Of a stretch of DNA of 64,000 bases, positions 18,120 to 26,727 are shown piece by piece. The stretch's first letter is position 1. Each line of letters begins with the position of its first letter. The translations under genes were made by a program, and so were the position numbers. This DNA is from Paenibacillus sp. 1_12. GTDB lineage: Bacteria > Bacillota > Bacilli > Paenibacillales > NBRC-103111. The notes under the pieces are model-generated. The model did not search any database and was not told where the DNA came from. It was given only the letters and a program-made list of their open reading frames with translations. The stretch covers positions 586,742 to 650,741 of the forward strand of contig NZ_FOTE01000003.1 in assembly GCF_900114475.1 (NCBI RefSeq), written 5' to 3'.

Positions 18120-19031
18120 ATGTCAGAGAACGTAACCCATACAGCGGTTGTAGAAGATTGCTTTAATATGATGTTTGCCACCGACAGCATTTGCAAAGCC
18201 TTCAAAGAAGCAGGCCGCGCCCATATCCAGTTTTCGCAGTTCGGCAGTGTAACCCGCTCCGGGGATAAATTTACAGTTGCGTTATTGGAAAAATACCGGA
18301 CGAACTGGGATGAACGGAAAATAGAGGAGAAGTTGGACTATAAGCTAGCTTTTGTTCTGGGTTGGTTGTGCCACCGTGCAGCCGACCGTCAGATGAAGGT
18401 GGTATTCCGAGAAGCAGAACCGGAATCCAGACAGTTCCCAACGGACTGCAGTATCTATCATGATGCGTTCATTTTCCACAGATTGTATGAAGACAATAAT
18501 AGCACGCCATTTCCCTATCGAAAGGCTCATTTCGAAACCAACATGGAGAGTCTGCAGGCTTCAGCTGCTCTTAACGTCCATGCTGCGACAGATACGTTCC
18601 GCTTTATTTGGCAGCGAATGCTCCTTGAAATGCAGACGTTTGTCACCGATACTCATGATATTGACGGTTGGTTCGATAAGCTGCATGCCAAACATCAGGA
18701 GCAAACGATTCATCTGGACCGTTATGCAGAAGCTGTGTTAACTCCGGACCCGGATAAAGTCAAGCGATTTATTAGCGACACGAACTTTTATAACGAAGAG
18801 GATGCGATCATTCAGCTTGCTCAGGCGTTTCGTCAGGGTGCAAAGTTTACTCAGGATGAGCTGGAAGCAGCTTTAGCAGTAGAGCCCACGAGCCATTATG
18901 CGCATGCTCTGAAAATGGGGTTTGGTTATTTACAAAGCGCAAGCGCTTACTTCATAGGAGAAATCGATCAGGACACTTTGAAGGATCAGTTGGATGTAGG
19001 CAAGAAAGGGAGAGACGGTCAATCGGTTTAA
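18120..19031 (+). CDS. Protein of unknown function, paralogue of 22621 (possible Zn-hydrolase-like fold)
   Basis: 303 aa; not recognised. Paralogue of the protein at 22621-23511: they share the first eight residues (MSENVTHT), FGS(V/I)T.SGD.F, FVLGWLCHRAAD (residues ~78-89), YxDAFIFHRL (~113-122) and EDAIIQLAQ. The His-x3-Asp within a hydrophobic helix plus D-x4-H resembles the metal-ligand layout of the zinc-dependent phospholipase C fold; this is only a resemblance. No signal peptide or membrane segment, so cytoplasmic. First full gene of the ABC cassette, 23 bp before the binding-protein gene. RBS ACGGAGGATGAGAAATG is nearly identical to that of the paralogue. Confidence 0.8.
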   Translation: MSENVTHTAVVEDCFNMMFATDSICKAFKEAGRAHIQFSQFGSVTRSGDKFTVALLEKYRTNWDERKIEEKLDYKLAFVLGWLCHRAADRQMKVVFREAEPESRQFPTDCSIYHDAFIFHRLYEDNNSTPFPYRKAHFETNMESLQASAALNVHAATDTFRFIWQRMLLEMQTFVTDTHDIDGWFDKLHAKHQEQTIHLDRYAEAVLTPDPDKVKRFISDTNFYNEEDAIIQLAQAFRQGAKFTQDELEAALAVEPTSHYAHALKMGFGYLQSASAYFIGEIDQDTLKDQLDVGKKGRDGQSV

Positions 19032-19054
19032 CTATATTCATAGGGGGTTATCAA

Positions 19055-20605
19055 ATGTCTATTCAATGGAAATCAAAGTCTATGCTCACACTAGCTGGAA
19101 GTCTGCTGGTTACGACAGCATTAGCCGGCTGCAGCGGTCCAAGTCCCGCAGCAACAGATAGCAAGACAAAAGGGAATACATCCGCGGGAGATGAGAAGCC
19201 ATTCACGATCTCGATGATGAATTTATCTGTTTTATCAGAGCCTCCCAAGGATAACGATCCGATCATTTCGGCCGTCAAAAAACTGACCAATACGGATTTA
19301 CAAATTCAATGGGTGCCTAACGGTACTTACGATGAGAAGGTCAACGCAACGATTGCCTCCGGGCAGCTGCCGATGGTTCTGCTTGTCGGTACGCCCATGC
19401 CATCAAATATTAAAAATGCGATGAGGACCGGACAATTTTGGGAAATCGGGCCTTTACTTAAGGATTTTCCGAATTTGGAAAAAGCGTTGAACCCGCAGGT
19501 TCTGAAAAGCTCTGCAGTCGGTGGCAAGTATTACGGGATCAATCGCGCTCGTTCGCTTGTTGGTGATGGTATGATTTACCGCACTGACTGGCTGAATAAG
19601 CTTGGTATGAAGCCACCAACTACATTAGATGAAATGTATGAAGTCATCAAAGCCTTTTCAACTAAGGACCCTGATGGCAATGGCAAAAATGATACAATCG
19701 GTCTCGCTGAAGAAAAAAGCATTCGCGGTTTCAAGTTAATTCTAGCAGCAGCCGGTGGCGGAAACGTATGGGAAATCAAGGACAATAAAATCGTGCCAGC
19801 CCATGAAAGCAAAGCTTATGTGGATGCGATGAACTGGTACAAACGCTTGTATCAGGAAAAACTGATCAATCAGGATTTTGCTATCACGGAGCGGGTGCAA
19901 AATATTGATAACGGCAACAAAGGACTTTTCGGATTCAGAATGGGAGACAATGATTTTATTTCCCGCCATTCGGAGCTGTTCAAGATCAATCCGAGTGCAG
20001 AAATGGATACCTCAAGTATTCTTAAAGGTGTAAATGGCACGAAGCTGCTGATGGACACCGGGATGTCGGGCAGTTTCGTTATTCCGAAGCAATCCGTCAA
20101 GACGGAAGCCGAGGTAAAGAAAATTCTTCAATACTTTGATAAGCTCTCTACCAAAGAGGGTCAAAACATCTTCGAGTGGGGTATAGAAGGCGTACATTAT
20201 TCTGTAAAAGACGGCAAGGCGGATCGTACACCTGAGCAAGCTGCCAAATATGCTGCGGAAGTGATTCAGATGCAGCAGGCTATGCAGATTTCAGATGGTT
20301 CCCTGGCTATGGAGGGAACTCTGGATAAATATACCGCCAAGTATAAAGCCGCGAAAAAAGAGGCTGCAGCTGTTTCCAATATTTTTGTTGTCAATCCTGC
20401 AGCTGCATACAGCTCGGCTACGTATGACCAGAAACGCACCCAGCTGGATAAAATTATTAATGATGCCCGTGTTAAATATATTATGGGCGAACTTGACGAA
20501 AAAGGCTGGCAGACAGCACTTGAAGGCTGGCAGAAGGCAGGCGGTGAGAAAGTGCTTGAAGAGCTGAATAAAGAATATCAGGCAGATCCTGCCAAAGGTA
20601 AATAA
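19055..20605 (+). CDS. Extracellular solute-binding lipoprotein (LplA/YtcQ type) of a carbohydrate ABC importer
   Basis: 516 aa. Signal peptide with lipobox LAGC (Cys ~26) followed by a Ser/Thr/Lys linker, so membrane-anchored outside the cell. The mature part is a family 1 periplasmic-binding-protein-like fold, with motifs of Paenibacillus LplA-type proteins such as TDLQIQWVP, KYYGINRARS, GLYRTDWL-like GMIYRTDWLNKLGM and KDPDGNGKNDTIGL. These bind oligosaccharides and pass them to LplB/YtcP-type permeases, the next two genes. The ATPase is missing, as usual for this family, which shares an MsmK-type ATPase encoded elsewhere. Confidence 0.93.
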   Translation: MSIQWKSKSMLTLAGSLLVTTALAGCSGPSPAATDSKTKGNTSAGDEKPFTISMMNLSVLSEPPKDNDPIISAVKKLTNTDLQIQWVPNGTYDEKVNATIASGQLPMVLLVGTPMPSNIKNAMRTGQFWEIGPLLKDFPNLEKALNPQVLKSSAVGGKYYGINRARSLVGDGMIYRTDWLNKLGMKPPTTLDEMYEVIKAFSTKDPDGNGKNDTIGLAEEKSIRGFKLILAAAGGGNVWEIKDNKIVPAHESKAYVDAMNWYKRLYQEKLINQDFAITERVQNIDNGNKGLFGFRMGDNDFISRHSELFKINPSAEMDTSSILKGVNGTKLLMDTGMSGSFVIPKQSVKTEAEVKKILQYFDKLSTKEGQNIFEWGIEGVHYSVKDGKADRTPEQAAKYAAEVIQMQQAMQISDGSLAMEGTLDKYTAKYKAAKKEAAAVSNIFVVNPAAAYSSATYDQKRTQLDKIINDARVKYIMGELDEKGWQTALEGWQKAGGEKVLEELNKEYQADPAKGK

Positions 20606-20648
20606 GCCTGTTCACATTTCCGTACCTCTCAGAAAGGCGGTAGATATA

Positions 20649-21602
20649 TTGAAAGCACAAGCGGCAAACCTTTCCAAACCAACAGCCGCTTCAATGGGAG
20701 CAGCACTAAAAAAACGACTGATGAAAAATCGGTGGATGTATTACATGCTGGCGCCAGGCATCCTTTATTTTCTCGTTTTCAAATATGCACCCATGTGGGG
20801 CGTACTGATTGCCTTTCAGGATTACTCGCCGTTTACCGGGTTTTGGGATAGCCCGTGGATTGGCTTTGAGCATTTCCAAACCTTTTTTAGTGAGCCTGAG
20901 TTTGGGCTGCTGTTCAGGAATACCTTGATTCTCGCTATTTACAATATGGTGTTCTTTTTTCCGCTGCCCATTATTATTGCACTCTTGCTTAACGAGGTGC
21001 GCAAGGAAGTGTACAAACGTACAATTCAAAGCTTGATTTATATTCCTCATTTTATATCATGGGTCGTTGTCGTAGGTCTCGCTTATATTTTGTTTACGAC
21101 CGAAGGCGGTATTGTCAATGAGTTGGCTGTCCAATATGGCGGCGAAAAAATAAATTTTCTGCTCAATAAGGATTGGTTTCGGATTATGATCGTCGGTGAA
21201 ATGATTTGGAAGGAAACCGGCTGGGGCACAATTCTTTTTCTGGCAGCTCTGGCTGGCGTAGATCCTCAGCTGTATGAAGCGGCACGAATGGATGGAGCAG
21301 GGCGCTGGAAGCAAATGGTTCATGTGACGCTCCCCGCTATCAAGAGTACCATCGTAGTTCTGTTGATCCTGCGGCTTGGTCATTTTATGGATCTTGGTTT
21401 CGAGCAAATTTTCCTCATGCTGAATCCTATGAACAGAGAAATCGGGGAAGTTTTCGATACGTATGTGTACGAACGCGGTATCCAGCAGGGAGACTTCAGC
21501 TATTCCACAGCCGTCAATTTGTTTAAATCCACGATTGGTATCGTCCTGGTCGTATTGGCCAATACTTTCGCCAAAAAAATAGGGGAGGAAGGCATCTACT
21601 AA
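20649..21602 (+). CDS. Carbohydrate ABC transporter permease, LplB family
   Basis: 317 aa, TTG start 7 nt behind AAGGCGGT; ATG 20694 is an alternative. Six membrane helices, N-terminal basic stretch, MLAPGILYFLVFKYAPMWG (helix 1), and the EAA loop EAARMDGAGRWKQMVHVTLP (~residues 218-237) that docks the ATPase. It forms a heterodimer with the permease at 21689 to import an oligosaccharide. Confidence 0.94.
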   Translation: MKAQAANLSKPTAASMGAALKKRLMKNRWMYYMLAPGILYFLVFKYAPMWGVLIAFQDYSPFTGFWDSPWIGFEHFQTFFSEPEFGLLFRNTLILAIYNMVFFFPLPIIIALLLNEVRKEVYKRTIQSLIYIPHFISWVVVVGLAYILFTTEGGIVNELAVQYGGEKINFLLNKDWFRIMIVGEMIWKETGWGTILFLAALAGVDPQLYEAARMDGAGRWKQMVHVTLPAIKSTIVVLLILRLGHFMDLGFEQIFLMLNPMNREIGEVFDTYVYERGIQQGDFSYSTAVNLFKSTIGIVLVVLANTFAKKIGEEGIY

Positions 21603-21688
21603 ATACGGAATGATAAACTGCTACGGTTTAGAATTTAAGGCTTTATTCAAGCAAAAAAGCCCTCTGCCGGCAGACAAGGAGAACTCAT

Positions 21689-22567
21689 ATGATTAAGGAA
21701 TCGCTTGGAAGCAGACTGTTCGACCTTTTGAATTACAGCTTTTTGGGGTTATTTGGTTTAGCGACGGTGCTCCCATTTATTTATGTTCTGGCAGGCTCTT
21801 TCACATCACCACAGGAGTTCATCACCCGGAAGCTGGTGTTATTTCCTCATGAATTCTCACTGGAAGGGTACAAATATATTTTCTCCACAGACGTGCTGCT
21901 TACAAGCCTGGGAGTCACGATCTTTATAACCATTGCCGGAACGGCTATCAACCTGCTGTTTACCTGTCTGATGGCTTACCCATTAGCGCGTAAAGACTTG
22001 GATGGACGTAAAATTATTATGCTGGGTGTGGTGTTCTCGATGCTGTTCAGCGGGGGGATGATTCCGACCTTTCTGGTCGTCAAATCAGTAGGAATGCTGA
22101 ATACGTACTGGTCCCTGCTGCTGCCCGGAGCGATCAGCGCTTTTAATTTGATCGTGCTGAAAAATTTCTTCCAGCAGCTGCCGGAGGGGCTTGAGGAGTC
22201 GGCTAAAATTGATGGCTGCAACGACCTGCGGATTTTATGGCAAATTGTGCTGCCGCTGTCACTCCCGGCGATCGCCACCTTTTCACTCTTTTACGCGGTA
22301 AACCATTGGAATGCCTTTTTTCATGCTGTGCTGTACATCAATGACAGCTATAAATGGCCGATTCAGGTGTGGCTGCGGCAAATCGTTATTCTTTCATCGG
22401 GTGGTTTGGGCGATTCAGCTGCCTTTGATTCGAACTATGTCGTCCCGCCCGGACAAATTATTAAAATGTCGGTCATTGTCATCTCTACCCTGCCTATCTT
22501 ATGCGTGTATCCATTCCTGCAAAAGCATTTCGCCAAAGGCGCATTAATCGGTTCGGTTAAGGGGTAA
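21689..22567 (+). CDS. Carbohydrate ABC transporter permease, YtcP family
   Basis: 292 aa, six membrane helices, with the EAA-like loop EESAKIDGCNDLRILWQIVL (~residues 170-189). Second permease of the importer. ATG follows CAAGGAGA. The 86-bp gap before it holds no obvious terminator, so it is co-transcribed with the binding protein and LplB-type permease. Confidence 0.94.
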   Translation: MIKESLGSRLFDLLNYSFLGLFGLATVLPFIYVLAGSFTSPQEFITRKLVLFPHEFSLEGYKYIFSTDVLLTSLGVTIFITIAGTAINLLFTCLMAYPLARKDLDGRKIIMLGVVFSMLFSGGMIPTFLVVKSVGMLNTYWSLLLPGAISAFNLIVLKNFFQQLPEGLEESAKIDGCNDLRILWQIVLPLSLPAIATFSLFYAVNHWNAFFHAVLYINDSYKWPIQVWLRQIVILSSGGLGDSAAFDSNYVVPPGQIIKMSVIVISTLPILCVYPFLQKHFAKGALIGSVKG

Positions 22568-22620
22568 TAGTCGGCTTACTCGTAACCAATTTAATCAAAT
22601 CAAATCATGGAGGATGAGAC

Positions 22621-23511
22621 ATGTCAGAGAACGTAACTCACACATCGTTAGTGGAGGATTGCTTTCGTATTATGTTTGCCTCAGACAACATTTGCGATGT
22701 CTTTAAAGAAGTAGGCTTTGATCATCTCAATTTTGCCCAATTTGGCAGCATAACAAGCTCTGGCGATCGATTTGCAGTTCCCTTGCTAAGCAAATACCGG
22801 GATAACTGGGAGGCACATAAGAAGGTACCGGAAGAAATAGGCTTTAGGTCCGCACCTGCGGTGCCCAAATCACAAGCTGAATCTATCCTTGCATTCGTGT
22901 TGGGTTGGCTGTGTCATCGAGCGGCTGACATTCAGATGAAGACAGGATCGGTGGAAGCTGGTCTTTATCAGGATGCTTTTATTTTTCATAGATTGTTTGT
23001 AAACAACAACAATACCCCGATCCCTTATAGAACGGTGTTATATGAGAAAAACATGGAGATTCTGCCGGCGTCAGCTTCCATCAGCAGCGAGGATGTGTCA
23101 GAATGGTTTCAAGCGATGCAGCAGCGTTTTTTCATCGAAATGCATACGTTTGTTCCGGATGTTGAAGATATCGAGGGATGGTTCGATAGATTGGACGCTA
23201 AGCTTAGTGAGCGGACGGCTCATATGAATCGTTTTGCAGAGATCATGATGGATCCTGACCCGGCGAAAGTTAAGCAGTTTGTGTCCGACATCCACTTTTA
23301 TGAAGACGAAGATGCGATTATTCAATTAGCCCAATCACTACGCAAAGGTGCACAGCCTACACAAGCAGAGATCCAAGCCGCTTACGAAGCTGCGCCTAAT
23401 AGTCATTATGGCAAGGCGTTGAAGCAGGGCTTCGGCAATCTGTTGAGTGCCAGTGCCTTCTTCACAGGGAATATGGAGCCTAACAGTTTGAATGCGCTTT
23501 TGGCTGTATAG
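22621..23511 (+). CDS. Protein of unknown function, paralogue of 18120
   Basis: 296 aa. Second copy of the unknown family, closing the ABC cassette. Keeps LGWLCHRAAD (residues ~94-103), YQDAFIFHRL (~116-125), FVSDIHFYEDEDAIIQLAQ and a C-terminal hydrophobic LLSASAFFTGN. It carries a ~17-residue insertion (around residues 70-85) where the first copy is shorter. Two copies around one transporter suggest a function tied to the imported sugar, perhaps hydrolysis, or sensing; not known. Nearly the same RBS and first eight codons as the first copy indicate duplication including the translation start. Confidence 0.8.
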   Translation: MSENVTHTSLVEDCFRIMFASDNICDVFKEVGFDHLNFAQFGSITSSGDRFAVPLLSKYRDNWEAHKKVPEEIGFRSAPAVPKSQAESILAFVLGWLCHRAADIQMKTGSVEAGLYQDAFIFHRLFVNNNNTPIPYRTVLYEKNMEILPASASISSEDVSEWFQAMQQRFFIEMHTFVPDVEDIEGWFDRLDAKLSERTAHMNRFAEIMMDPDPAKVKQFVSDIHFYEDEDAIIQLAQSLRKGAQPTQAEIQAAYEAAPNSHYGKALKQGFGNLLSASAFFTGNMEPNSLNALLAV

Positions 23512-23530
23512 AAGCTAAATGAATCAACTT

Positions 23531-23566
23531 GTAGACTGGGACGGCACTTGAGCCGATCCGGTCTAC
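23531..23566 (+). terminator. Hairpin after the ABC cassette
   Basis: GTAGACTGG (23531-23539) pairs with CCGGTCTAC (23558-23566) with one G-U, plus an inner GGC/GCC. The T-rich tail is poor, so it may slow or stabilise rather than fully terminate the cassette transcript. Confidence 0.45.
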
Positions 23567-23906
23567 TTGTCTATACATACTTGGAAGATCGATTTCGTAA
23601 TCTAAAGATGTTATCTAATGATAATCAAAAGTCGCTCTAATGATTATTTGGGTAAAAATGAGCTTAAAATCAAACTGTTTGTAAGCGTATCCAAATAGCT
23701 TTGTGGTGATTGTTTCTGGTTACGGCCTAAGATGGTATGCTTGCGCTATCAAGCCAGCCAGAGCGATTGTACTCTACCCATTTGTGGATCAACCATCCTT
23801 TCTGAACACGTTCTCATAGTATAATGAGGGAATCATATGGCCTGTTGTTATTAGGGTTTGGTCTTAGGGCAGATATTGAAGCCGTACAAATAGGTGGTGG
23901 CAGCTC
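23567..23906 (+). promoter_or_regulatory. Promoter region of the AraC-type regulator: cre-like site and shared operator block
   Basis: TTGTAAGCGTATCCA (23679-23693) fits the Bacillus cre consensus WTGNAANCGNWNNCW at every fixed position, suggesting CcpA control. Five bases downstream is the block GCTTTGTGGTGATTGTTTC (23698) also found at 17931, with TATGCT at 23736-23741. The arrangement suggests that the regulator acts on its own promoter and on that of the ABC cassette. The remaining ~165 bp up to the start codon shows nothing further. Confidence 0.5.
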
Positions 23907-26207
23907 ATGTTCAGATTTAATACATATTTGACTAAAATGATTGTTTTCACAATTGGGGTCAGCACCCTTCCCATCATTATGCTCGGTCTCTTTTTTTACA
24001 TGAAAACATCGGAAACGATTCAGGAAAAAGTAAATGCAGGAAATGTGCTCATTTTGGAGCAAACACGCCTGCGTGTAGAGCAGATACTCACGGTTCTCGA
24101 TTTGCAGATTGAACGGCTTGCTGATACCAGCTATGTCACAGAAGCATTGGAATCAGGCATTGTGCCGTCCCAGTTCATATTGGTTCAAAATTTGCTAAGC
24201 TCCATGTCTCGTGTTCAAACCTTCGACGTGGGTGTGCAGGATATTCATCTGATTAATTTAAAGAAGAGATGGATCTTAAATAGCGGAGGACTGAATTCAC
24301 TGACCGCTGTAGAACCCAAAATATCACGATATCTTCATATAAAAAGGGACAAATTTTGGATTGCCGAGAATGAGAGCTTACTCCGAGCAGGCAATAGCGA
24401 GACCAACCCAACGATTAAGCTGATCAAAAAGATTCCTGCATTTTCAGAGAATCCTGATGGTTTGTTTATTGTTGAAATTCCTGGCAAGCAGCTTCGCAGC
24501 TACTTGTCTGCCGATAATACGCTCGGAGAGGTTATGATATTGGATGAGTCTTATCGTATTCTGGCCTCCCAGAAAGATAACAAGCTGCTGGACCCGCAAA
24601 TGCTGGATACACTGATTGCTGAACTGCACCAATCGAGCGCGTCATCAGGTCTATACGAAACCAACTATGGCAAAAATCAGGTTGGCGTTGCTTTTCAGCG
24701 TTCATCATTTAACGGATGGATATACATTTCAGTTATTCCCATTGAATTAATCCGTCTGGAATCCAGAAAAACAGGATGGATTATACTTGCAACCTGCGTC
24801 ATCATGCTGCTATTGGCTGTTGTTATTTCTCTTGCTGGTTCACAACGTATGTATGCCCCTATTCAAAGATTATACCAATCCTTATTTACTAACCAGGACA
24901 AGGAACGCAAACGCATTGATGAATTTCATATGATCAATGAAGGCTTTGTAAGGATGCGTACTGTTCAAGTACAGATGGCCGATCAAATTAAAAACCATAT
25001 GAGGCAACTGGAAGAATATTATGTGCTTAAGCTAGTAAGAGGGGACATAACACCTTCGGAAATGAATGAACGGCTGGGGCAGCTGGATGCCAACTCAAAC
25101 AAATGGAAGCGAATGGGTGTTCTCACCATCAAAATAGATACATTGAAGGGCACACGTTACAGCGAAAGTGACAGTGAACTGCTGCTCTTTGCCATAAGTA
25201 ATATGGTTGGCGAGTTAATTCCAGCCCACAACCGACTGATGCCAATTGTTGTTCAATCCTCTCAAGTCACGCTCATTTTTGATGATCCCAAATCAACAGA
25301 GGAATTCCGAACCTATATGTATGCTATGGCCAAGAAGATCCAGGACGAGGTTGGAAATTATTTATCGCTGCGCATCAGCGTTGGAATTAGCAGGTCTTAT
25401 GGTGGGCTCAAGGACGCTAATCGAGCCTATAAGGAAGCCATGGATGCATTGAAATACCGGGTATTGTTTGGGCAGCAGACCATTCTTCATATTGATGACG
25501 TCCAGCCAGCTCACAATGTAACTACTGAATATCCCAAAGAACTGGAAAGGCAAATTTTTGATGCGATAAAAATGGCAGACAGGGAAAAAATCCAATCGCT
25601 GCTGGATCCTTTTTTTGTGGAAATTTCCGGGCAGTATCATAACTATAATGACTATCAAATTGCCGTGACGAGGTTCTTTGTCAATCTGATCAGGCTTCTG
25701 CAGGAAAGCGGCGTATCGCATTTAGAGCTGCTTGGTGGCGATCCACCCCTTATGGAGCAGCTTCATGCGCTCTCATCGGTCGAAGATGCAAGGAACTGGT
25801 TTCAATCGCAAATTATTGAACCCGTAGTAAGCGTGTACGAGGATCAGCGCAAGACCAAATACCAAACCATTTCCCAAGAAGTAGTAAGGATGATTCATGA
25901 TCGATATGATACCGACATCAGCCTGGAAGCTTGTTCCAATATGCTTAATTATCATCCGAGCTACATTAGCAAAGTACTTAGGCAGGAGCTTGGGATCAGC
26001 TTTAGCGATTATTTGATGCAGTATCGGTTAAACAAGGCGAAAACGATGCTGGAGGATACGGAAATGAAAATATCTGAAATTGCCGAAAAGCTGAGATACA
26101 ATAATTCACAGAATTTTATTCGTTCGTTCCGTAAGCTTGCAGGTATGACCCCTGGTACATATCGAGCTCAATTTATTGAACAACAATATCGGGCAAGGAA
26201 GTTTTGA
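23907..26207 (+). CDS. Membrane-bound AraC-family transcriptional regulator
   Basis: 766 aa. Two membrane helices (about residues 12-32 and 289-311) bracket a ~255-residue extracellular sensor of the Cache type; a HAMP-like stretch and a ~330-residue cytoplasmic middle region follow, then a C-terminal AraC-type double helix-turn-helix (~665-760) with DISLEACSNMLNYHPSYIS and KISEIAEKLRYNNSQNFIRS. Such regulators are common in Paenibacillus next to LplA/LplB importers and activate them in response to sugar or binding protein outside the cell. The start is ATG with a weak AGGTGGTGG RBS. Confidence 0.92.
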   Translation: MFRFNTYLTKMIVFTIGVSTLPIIMLGLFFYMKTSETIQEKVNAGNVLILEQTRLRVEQILTVLDLQIERLADTSYVTEALESGIVPSQFILVQNLLSSMSRVQTFDVGVQDIHLINLKKRWILNSGGLNSLTAVEPKISRYLHIKRDKFWIAENESLLRAGNSETNPTIKLIKKIPAFSENPDGLFIVEIPGKQLRSYLSADNTLGEVMILDESYRILASQKDNKLLDPQMLDTLIAELHQSSASSGLYETNYGKNQVGVAFQRSSFNGWIYISVIPIELIRLESRKTGWIILATCVIMLLLAVVISLAGSQRMYAPIQRLYQSLFTNQDKERKRIDEFHMINEGFVRMRTVQVQMADQIKNHMRQLEEYYVLKLVRGDITPSEMNERLGQLDANSNKWKRMGVLTIKIDTLKGTRYSESDSELLLFAISNMVGELIPAHNRLMPIVVQSSQVTLIFDDPKSTEEFRTYMYAMAKKIQDEVGNYLSLRISVGISRSYGGLKDANRAYKEAMDALKYRVLFGQQTILHIDDVQPAHNVTTEYPKELERQIFDAIKMADREKIQSLLDPFFVEISGQYHNYNDYQIAVTRFFVNLIRLLQESGVSHLELLGGDPPLMEQLHALSSVEDARNWFQSQIIEPVVSVYEDQRKTKYQTISQEVVRMIHDRYDTDISLEACSNMLNYHPSYISKVLRQELGISFSDYLMQYRLNKAKTMLEDTEMKISEIAEKLRYNNSQNFIRSFRKLAGMTPGTYRAQFIEQQYRARKF

Positions 26208-26419
26208 GGAAGTTAAAGAATGGGATATTCGATCCCGGACGTATTGAACTTATTGATGTTTCCTCAGGCGGCCATTTCGCGGCACTAATCATCAGGCTGA
26301 GCCTGATAATGACCAAAACCTGCTTGGGGATACAATCATCCTACGAGCTGCGAATGCCCATGACCAACGATATATGGGACGGCATCCAACCGTGCTTTTT
26401 TGTAATATCCAGAAAATAA
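26204..26419 (+). pseudogene. Possible fragment of an alpha/beta-hydrolase 3' end
   Basis: A TTG-started 71-codon frame overlaps the end of the regulator gene. Only VSSGGHFAAL (residues ~19-28) is suggestive: GGHFAA is the motif around the catalytic His of epoxide-hydrolase-like proteins. The rest reads as random sequence and there is no RBS, so this is either a decayed remnant or chance. A perfect hairpin, TCAGGC-TGA-GCCTGA, lies inside it at about 26291-26305. Confidence 0.2.
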
Positions 26420-26727
26420 TATTCATAAAACTAATGAAATTACAATGGCATCTAGAAATACTCCATATTACTGCAAATAAAAAGCAAGTATAATTATGAA
26501 TGCGCTTTCATTTAGTTTCGGTTTGATGTACAAACGAATGAATACTTGCTCAAAGAATCGGAGGTTACATGATGACAGATATACTTCAACGTTGATTCTT
26601 CGGAGAAGTCCTCGATTTTTACCTGCATCGATGATGTAAGTACGACAAATGAAATCTTTTTCTGTACAAGTTGAAGAGACAACTGGTGAAGTTTACTATC
26701 TTATTAATTGACAGAGGGGTGTATGTG
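26420..26727 (+). promoter_or_regulatory. Promoter region of the SLH surface protein with a very short upstream frame
   Basis: TATAAT at 26489-26494 is a good -10 hexamer without a good -35. Next to it TGAATGCGCTTTCA (from 26498) is a cre-like palindrome with one mismatch. Further down TCGGAGG (26559-26565) precedes ATGATGACAGAT, an 8-codon frame (26569-26595) that could be a regulatory uORF. Confidence 0.35.
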
